From positions 80,589 to 144,588 of the forward strand of contig JAMPAU010000004.1 of assembly GCA_023667045.1 (NCBI GenBank): 64,000 bases of DNA. The letters are read 5' to 3'. The position numbers were made by a program, and so were the translations under genes. Below are positions 59,915 through 64,000 of this stretch, one piece after another; positions within the stretch are counted from its first letter, which is position 1; each line of letters begins with the position of its first letter. The notes beneath the pieces are model-generated. The model was not told the origin of the DNA and made no database searches. It saw only the letters and a list, made by a program, of their open reading frames with translations. This DNA is from Ruminococcus flavefaciens. Lineage in GTDB: Bacteria; Bacillota; Clostridia; Oscillospirales; Ruminococcaceae.

Positions 59915-61318
59915 ATGAATAAATACAGACAGCTTGCATTTAATACAATTATATTTGCAATAGGTAGTTTCGGCTCAAAGATATTCTCACTTCTGCTGAA
60001 CAACCTCTACACACGGCACATAAGCCCAGCCGGTTTTTACAGCAAAACACTTATCGAAACAGCCGCCCTGTTTTTGCTTCCGGTTTTTACATTCTCGCTC
60101 ACAGAAGCGGTAGTACGGTACGGTCTTGACAGAAAGTACCGCAAAAAGCAGATATTTACCACAGCCGGAGTACTTATATTTGCAGGTCTTATGCTTATGA
60201 TTCTTGCTATGCCGTTTATTGAACTGATACCTTTTTTAAGTCCGATAAGAGAATATACTGTAATGCTTACGGTATATGTGTGTATATCGTCTGTGCGGTC
60301 GCTGTGTTCACAGTTTGTGAGGGCGAGGGGAATGGTAAGACTTTTTGCTTTTGACGGCATTTTTACTACCATGACATTATTTATCTTCAATATACTTTTT
60401 ATTTCACATATGAAAATGGGCGTGCTTGGCTTTATGCTGTCGGTGATACTTTCTGATGCCTGTTCATCGGTGTTTCTGTTTATATCGGCAGGACTGAATC
60501 ATTATCTTGACATACATAGTTTCAATAAAAAACTTGCCGTAAGCATGATGAAGTTTTCACTTCCGCTTATCCCGACAACTGTTATGTGGACTTTTACCGG
60601 ATTTTCCGACCAGATTTTTATAGGTAATCTTTGCAGTGAAGAATCTGCCGGAATTTATTCAGCCTCCACAAAACTACCTAATCTGCTTTCAATGGTTTCG
60701 ACTATTTTCTTTCAGGCATGGAACATATCCGCAATCACTGAAAACGATTCAGCCGGACGAAATGAATTTTATGAAAAAGTCTACTCGGCATACGAGTCTG
60801 TGCTTTTTATAGGGTCTGCCGGACTTATTCTTCTGATAAAACCCATATCTGCTATATTGATAAATTACGACACGTACCCCGAATACAGCACGGCTTATCT
60901 GTATGCACCTGTACTGATTACGGCGGCGGTGTTTACGTGCTTAGACCAGTTTCTGTCCGGAATATATACCGCCACCAAACACACAATAAACTCTCTTGTG
61001 ACAGTAACCATAGCCTGTACCGCTAATATTATTCTGAATACTCATCTTATTCCGATATGGAGTATTCAAGGTGCTTCAATAGCTACATTTATGAGTTACT
61101 TTATATGCTTCTGGATAAGAATGGCAGACGCACGGCGTTATGTACCTTTTAGGTTTTCCGCACTGAAAAATATTATTAATACCTGTATAATTCTAGCTAT
61201 GTGCTGGCTGACGGTCAGACAGGGAAGTTTTGTGCCGGTTATAGTGTCGGCGGTAGCGGTATTGCTTATGAACGCAAAAGCACTGCTTGTGACGGTTAAA
61301 ATGCTGATAAAGCGTTAA
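59915..61318 (+). CDS. Wzx-like polysaccharide flippase (MOP superfamily)
   Basis: The 467 residues form about 12-14 membrane helices with the MOP/Wzx opening (FNTIIFAIGSFGSKIFSLLL, then YTRHISPAGFYSK) and the later SLPLIPTTVMWTFTGFSDQIFI. Such proteins flip lipid-linked glycans across the membrane. It is not next to glycosyltransferases, but a BY-kinase/CpsB pair for polysaccharide export is encoded at 37-39 kb. GAGGTG precedes the ATG. Confidence 0.88.
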   Translation: MNKYRQLAFNTIIFAIGSFGSKIFSLLLNNLYTRHISPAGFYSKTLIETAALFLLPVFTFSLTEAVVRYGLDRKYRKKQIFTTAGVLIFAGLMLMILAMPFIELIPFLSPIREYTVMLTVYVCISSVRSLCSQFVRARGMVRLFAFDGIFTTMTLFIFNILFISHMKMGVLGFMLSVILSDACSSVFLFISAGLNHYLDIHSFNKKLAVSMMKFSLPLIPTTVMWTFTGFSDQIFIGNLCSEESAGIYSASTKLPNLLSMVSTIFFQAWNISAITENDSAGRNEFYEKVYSAYESVLFIGSAGLILLIKPISAILINYDTYPEYSTAYLYAPVLITAAVFTCLDQFLSGIYTATKHTINSLVTVTIACTANIILNTHLIPIWSIQGASIATFMSYFICFWIRMADARRYVPFRFSALKNIINTCIILAMCWLTVRQGSFVPVIVSAVAVLLMNAKALLVTVKMLIKR

Positions 61319-61340
61319 GAAAAATAAACACTGATAAAGT

Positions 61341-61369
61341 CCCCCGAAAAAAGCCGTCGGGGGATTTTT
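61341..61369 (+). terminator. Terminator after the flippase gene
   Basis: CCCCCGA (61341-61347) and TCGGGGG (61357-61363) form a stem followed by ATTTTT. Confidence 0.88.
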
Positions 61370-61380
61370 CTGTAAAATAC

Positions 61381-61409
61381 TTGAAATATTGTCGGGTATA
61401 TGATATAAT
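61381..61409 (+). promoter_or_regulatory. smpB promoter
   Basis: TTGAAA (61381-61386), 17 bp, TATAAT (61404-61409) with extended TGA, about 48 bp before the smpB start. Confidence 0.82.
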
Positions 61410-61456
61410 GGGATTCAAAGAAATTAACCGTTTATTCAATGAAGGGAGCAGTAAAA

Positions 61457-61921
61457 ATGCGTTCAAAAGGTACTAAAACAATATCAGAAAACAGAAAGGC
61501 ACGTCATGAATATTTTGTGCTTGAAACTTATGAGGCAGGCATAGAGCTTGTCGGCACGGAAGTAAAGTCTATCCGCAACGGCAGTGTGAACCTGAAAGAT
61601 AGCTGGTGTTCAGTAGACAGGGGAGAGCTTTTTATAAGAGGTATGCATATTTCACCGTATGAAAAGGGAAATATCTTCAATAAAGACCCACTCCGTGTAC
61701 GCCGTCTTCTCATGCACAAAAAGGAAATAAATAAATTATACGGCACTCTCAAACAGGACGGTCTTTCACTCATTCCGCTGAGTATCTATTTCAAGGACTC
61801 AAAAGTCAAGGTACAGCTTGGACTTTGCAAGGGTAAAAAACTTTATGACAAGCGTGCTGATTCAGCTAAGCGTGACGCTAAACGTGAAATAGACAGAAAT
61901 CTTAAAATCCGCAATCAGTAA
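61457..61921 (+). CDS. smpB: tmRNA-binding protein SmpB
   Basis: SmpB delivers tmRNA to stalled ribosomes. The 154 residues have the conserved start ([20 protein letters not shown]), [15 protein letters not shown], the central HISPYEKGN and the basic C-terminal [18 protein letters not shown] that reaches the decoding centre. AAGGGAG supports the ATG at 61457 rather than one six codons earlier. I do not see ssrA next to it. Confidence 0.96.
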   Translation: MRSKGTKTISENRKARHEYFVLETYEAGIELVGTEVKSIRNGSVNLKDSWCSVDRGELFIRGMHISPYEKGNIFNKDPLRVRRLLMHKKEINKLYGTLKQDGLSLIPLSIYFKDSKVKVQLGLCKGKKLYDKRADSAKRDAKREIDRNLKIRNQ

Positions 61922-61930
61922 ATATATTTT

Positions 61931-61981
61931 AAGTCCGCCGATACAGAAAAGAATACAGGATTATTTCTTGTCGGCGGACTT
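61931..61981. other. Long-loop inverted repeat after smpB
   Basis: AAGTCCGCCGA (61931-61941) and TCGGCGGACTT (61971-61981) are perfect 11-bp arms around a 29-base loop. No T-run follows on the plus strand, so the role (mRNA end or regulatory stem) is unclear. Confidence 0.5.
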
Positions 61982-62015
61982 GAGATGACATTTATATGAA
62001 TCCGGAGGTGATTTT

Positions 62016-62507
62016 ATGGTAGAATGTCAAGTTTATCTATACGACGAACAGAAAAATTATCTCATTAAATATATGCGTGACAAACGTGATGTTCATATTA
62101 TACCTATGGGGATTGCATTTGCGTTCATAGCTGTATGCACGTTAGTTTTTTTAGTGCTGACTTATAATACAGGCATAAAAGATGCAGTGGATATTTTAGA
62201 CGAAGTATTATTATATTATTTTGTTGCCTTAGTAAGTTTTCTGAGCGAGTTTGTCAGTGGGTACGGGAAATTTTTCGGTCGCAGATGTGATATTCAGTGC
62301 ATTGAAAAAGACCTGTACACGCTTGACTATGGTGATTTCGGCTACCGTGAAAAAGACACCGGAAAACACCCTTATTATATTTGCGATAACAGGGGCGGAA
62401 TTTATATCTGTCCACGTTATATCGACTACCGCAATGCCGATACCGGAAGTAAGTTTCTGTATATAAAACTCGAAAATGGTCGCAACTATGCCATAGCTGA
62501 AAAATAA
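62016..62507 (+). CDS. Membrane protein of a local paralogous family, copy 1
   Basis: The 163-residue protein starts MVECQVYLYDEQKNYLIKYM, has two hydrophobic helices (about 28-50 and 63-80) and a C-terminal domain with HPYYICDN...ICPRYIDYRNA and YIKLENGRNYAIAEK. It is closely related to the protein at 62686 along its whole length. No known family recognised. The conserved upstream GGAGGTGATTTT shared by all copies shows the duplicated unit includes the ribosome binding site. Confidence 0.8.
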   Translation: MVECQVYLYDEQKNYLIKYMRDKRDVHIIPMGIAFAFIAVCTLVFLVLTYNTGIKDAVDILDEVLLYYFVALVSFLSEFVSGYGKFFGRRCDIQCIEKDLYTLDYGDFGYREKDTGKHPYYICDNRGGIYICPRYIDYRNADTGSKFLYIKLENGRNYAIAEK

Positions 62508-62523
62508 TTCCGGAGGTGATTTT

Positions 62524-62675
62524 ATACCGAAATATGAGAAGCGGAAAGAATAATTTTTTGTAAGAAAATTACTATATCAGTTGTAATTTTAAATATGTCT
62601 GCCAACTTTTTGTCAAGTGGAATAATTTTATTTATATAAAACTCAAAAATTGTTGGAGTTTATGTTATAGCAGAG
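62524..62675 (+). pseudogene. Decayed third copy of the paralogous membrane protein
   Basis: After the same GGAGGTGATTTT, the ATG has become ATA (62524), followed by CCGAAATATGAG, as in copy 2, and an early stop. The last part (FIYIKLKN, then a one-base insertion in what was N-G-R-S-Y-A-I-A-E) matches the family C-terminus. Most of the middle is deleted. It lies exactly between the two intact copies. Confidence 0.65.
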
Positions 62676-62685
62676 AGGTGATTTT

Positions 62686-63198
62686 ATGCCGAAATATCAA
62701 GTTTATCTATATGAGGAGCAGAAACAGTTTTTACTGAAATATATCCGTGAGAGACGTTCCGGTGATATTATGCTTATGTGGTTTATGGCTGTAATTTTTA
62801 TAGTTATGTTTATGCTAATCAGAGCAGACATATTAATGTTAGGCAAATTTATAATGACTGAATTAAATGCAACCTGTATTTTATATATGATTGTCAGCGG
62901 TGTGGCTTTTGTCAGAACTTTTATAAAAGGATTCGGCAAGACTTTCGGTTACGGCTGTGACAAAAAGTGCATTGAAAACGACTGGTACACAATTACTTAC
63001 GGAAATTTTGTTTACCGTGACAAGAACCCTCACAACAAACACCCCTACTACATCAGTGACAGGTCGTATGACAAGTATATATGCCCACGTTTCCTTGACT
63101 GGCGTAATGCCACAGAAGATACTTCTTTTATCTATATAAAACTTGACAACGGCAGGGGTTACGCTATCGTTGACGATATATACACTTTGACAAAATAG
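62686..63198 (+). CDS. Membrane protein of a local paralogous family, copy 2
   Basis: The 170-residue protein (MPKYQVYLYEEQKQFLLKYI) mirrors copy 1: two membrane helices (about 28-48 and 62-80), then FGYGCDKKCIENDWYTITYG, HPYYISDRS, ICPRFLDWRNA and FIYIKLDNGRGYAIVDD. The soluble C-terminal domain is the best conserved part. Function unknown. GAGGTGATTTT precedes the ATG and the next gene follows nine bases later. Confidence 0.82.
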   Translation: MPKYQVYLYEEQKQFLLKYIRERRSGDIMLMWFMAVIFIVMFMLIRADILMLGKFIMTELNATCILYMIVSGVAFVRTFIKGFGKTFGYGCDKKCIENDWYTITYGNFVYRDKNPHNKHPYYISDRSYDKYICPRFLDWRNATEDTSFIYIKLDNGRGYAIVDDIYTLTK

Positions 63199-63207
63199 GA
63201 GCATTAT

Positions 63208-63873
63208 ATGAGATTCTTTTCAAGATTTTTCAAAAAGAAAATTGGTGCGGAAACTAAAAAAACTATCAAGGTTTTAAAAGAATGGGAAAAAAGGCATTTT
63301 CCAAATGTAAATGACAGCAACAAAAACGTCCGCTACAATATATACATAACGGACAGCGGTGAAAAAATTCAGATTGCAAATATACGTATTCCCGAACCGA
63401 AACGCACAGAAGAAAAAACTATTATTGATATATGTATGAATGTTGCAGACTTTTTAGGTTTTTCCGACAAAAAACGCCTTACCGGATTCATTGCAGGCTA
63501 CCGTGAAAAATTCCGTCGGGAAATAGTAACCTTTATGGACAATCTCTCAAAAATACAGCATTTAAGCAAAGATTGTCGTAAAGACCCCATATTCAGCAAA
63601 ATAGACTATATATTTAATCTCAAACTTAAAATTCTCCACAATGAACTTGTTTTCTGTAAGTTTCAGCAGATGAGCAACATCGGGTACTTTAATGAAATAA
63701 ATGCACGTCTTGACGCTATCTACAGGGATATGCAGAGCCTTAACAATGATTTTTCAGAGTGTATGTATGCAATGTCAAGCCTTGAATACGCCGACATTAA
63801 CTATCATATTGAGAGCATAAATATGCGTGTCGATATGCTTCTTGAAACGGCAAATGAAATACTTAATAAATAA
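63208..63873 (+). CDS. Hypothetical helical protein
   Basis: The 221-residue protein has a basic N-terminus (FFSRFFKKKIGAETKK) and is predicted mainly helical, with SGEKIQIANIRIPEPKR near residue 50 and a long C-terminal helical half (YFNEINARLDAIYRDMQSL...). No family recognised. AGGAG precedes the ATG. It is probably co-transcribed with the paralogous membrane protein upstream. Confidence 0.75.
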   Translation: MRFFSRFFKKKIGAETKKTIKVLKEWEKRHFPNVNDSNKNVRYNIYITDSGEKIQIANIRIPEPKRTEEKTIIDICMNVADFLGFSDKKRLTGFIAGYREKFRREIVTFMDNLSKIQHLSKDCRKDPIFSKIDYIFNLKLKILHNELVFCKFQQMSNIGYFNEINARLDAIYRDMQSLNNDFSECMYAMSSLEYADINYHIESINMRVDMLLETANEILNK

Positions 63874-63879
63874 TTTATG

Positions 63880-63922
63880 AGTCTTTTTTATGTCATAACT
63901 GACAAGAAAAAGACTTATTTTT
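63880..63922 (+). terminator. Terminator after the last gene
   Basis: AGTCTTTTT (63880-63888) pairs with AAAAAGACT (63907-63915), followed by TATTTTTTG. Confidence 0.75.
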
Positions 63923-63973
63923 TGACGTTTTCTACAAAGTTTCTGTATTTTTCGATTTTTTTTACAAAACCTA

Positions 63974-64000
63974 TTGACAATATATATATATATATATATA
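63974..64000 (+). repeat. TTGACA box followed by a (TA)n tract at the window edge
   Basis: A perfect TTGACA (63974-63979) is followed by at least ten TA units reaching the end of the window. If a -10 lies within or after the tract, its length would set promoter spacing. The downstream gene is not visible. Confidence 0.7.

Noticed and set aside
61931-61981. Terminator of smpB or the start of tmRNA
   Set aside because: The stem lacks a following T-run and has a 29-base loop; no tmRNA acceptor stem or tag-peptide frame is visible.

Overview
The window reads as chromosomal DNA of a low-GC Gram-positive anaerobe of the Clostridia, most likely a Ruminococcus-type member of the Oscillospiraceae. 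Evidence: strong AAGGAGG-type ribosome binding sites; TTGACA-17-TATAAT promoters, often with an extended TGn -10; a MurE with the DNPR motif of meso-diaminopimelate ligases; SpoVG, SpoIID-like and SpoVD/FtsI-like proteins; LexA, RqcH and SmpB; class B sortases; and a secreted CotH-kinase protein of the kind common in plant-fibre ruminococci. The species assignment is inference.

Layout. 1-7.7 kb: a leftward run murC-lexA-zapA-U32 peptidase (running off the left edge), a rightward spoVG, then leftward Nudix hydrolase and YfhO genes. 7.9-10.3 kb: cysteine desulfurase and ThiI (4-thiouridine). 10.4-14.6 kb: two class B sortases and a secreted SpoIID-like protein whose domain halves are in swapped order. 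14.8-27.8 kb: a division and cell-wall cluster rsmH-ftsL-PBP-murE-mraY-ftsW-murG-murA-ftsQ-ftsZ. It lacks mraZ, murD, murF, murB and ftsA; murC lies at the left of the window. 28.2-36.9 kb: DivIVA-like coiled coil, small zinc and DUF1858 proteins, a TrmK-Nif3 fusion, RlmA-like methyltransferase, CPBP protease, RqcH, alkyladenine glycosylase and an AraC regulator. 36.9-39.1 kb: a fused polysaccharide co-polymerase/BY-kinase and its CpsB-type phosphatase.

39.1-49.8 kb is the most unusual part. It holds two ~190-bp direct repeats, each just 3' of a leftward gene, and three leftward modules with the same plan: promoter TTGACA-17-TATACT, short leader, then one or two hairpin repeats that closely resemble type I-E CRISPR repeats. 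One module is a two-repeat, 61-bp-period unit forming the 5' leader of a GH25 lysozyme lipoprotein gene. One leads a ThrE-like exporter gene. One ends in a strong terminator and so looks like a free-standing ~86-nt RNA. No cas gene is visible. The same stretch carries a heavy-metal P-type ATPase with a recently duplicated HMA domain, an ECF sigma factor with its membrane partner, and an ABC exporter with an XRE-AbrB regulator.

49.8-64 kb: a solute-binding lipoprotein paired with a degenerate-GGDEF membrane receptor, a PAS-GGDEF-EAL phosphodiesterase, secreted CotH-kinase protein, beta-CASP nuclease, tRNA-Ser(CGA), YqeG phosphatase, a Wzx-like flippase, SmpB, a paralogous family of small membrane proteins with a decayed third copy, and a terminal (TA)n tract behind a TTGACA box.

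Functionally the window is dominated by envelope growth and division, tRNA/rRNA modification and ribosome rescue, with surface and signalling accessory genes concentrated to the right of 37 kb.
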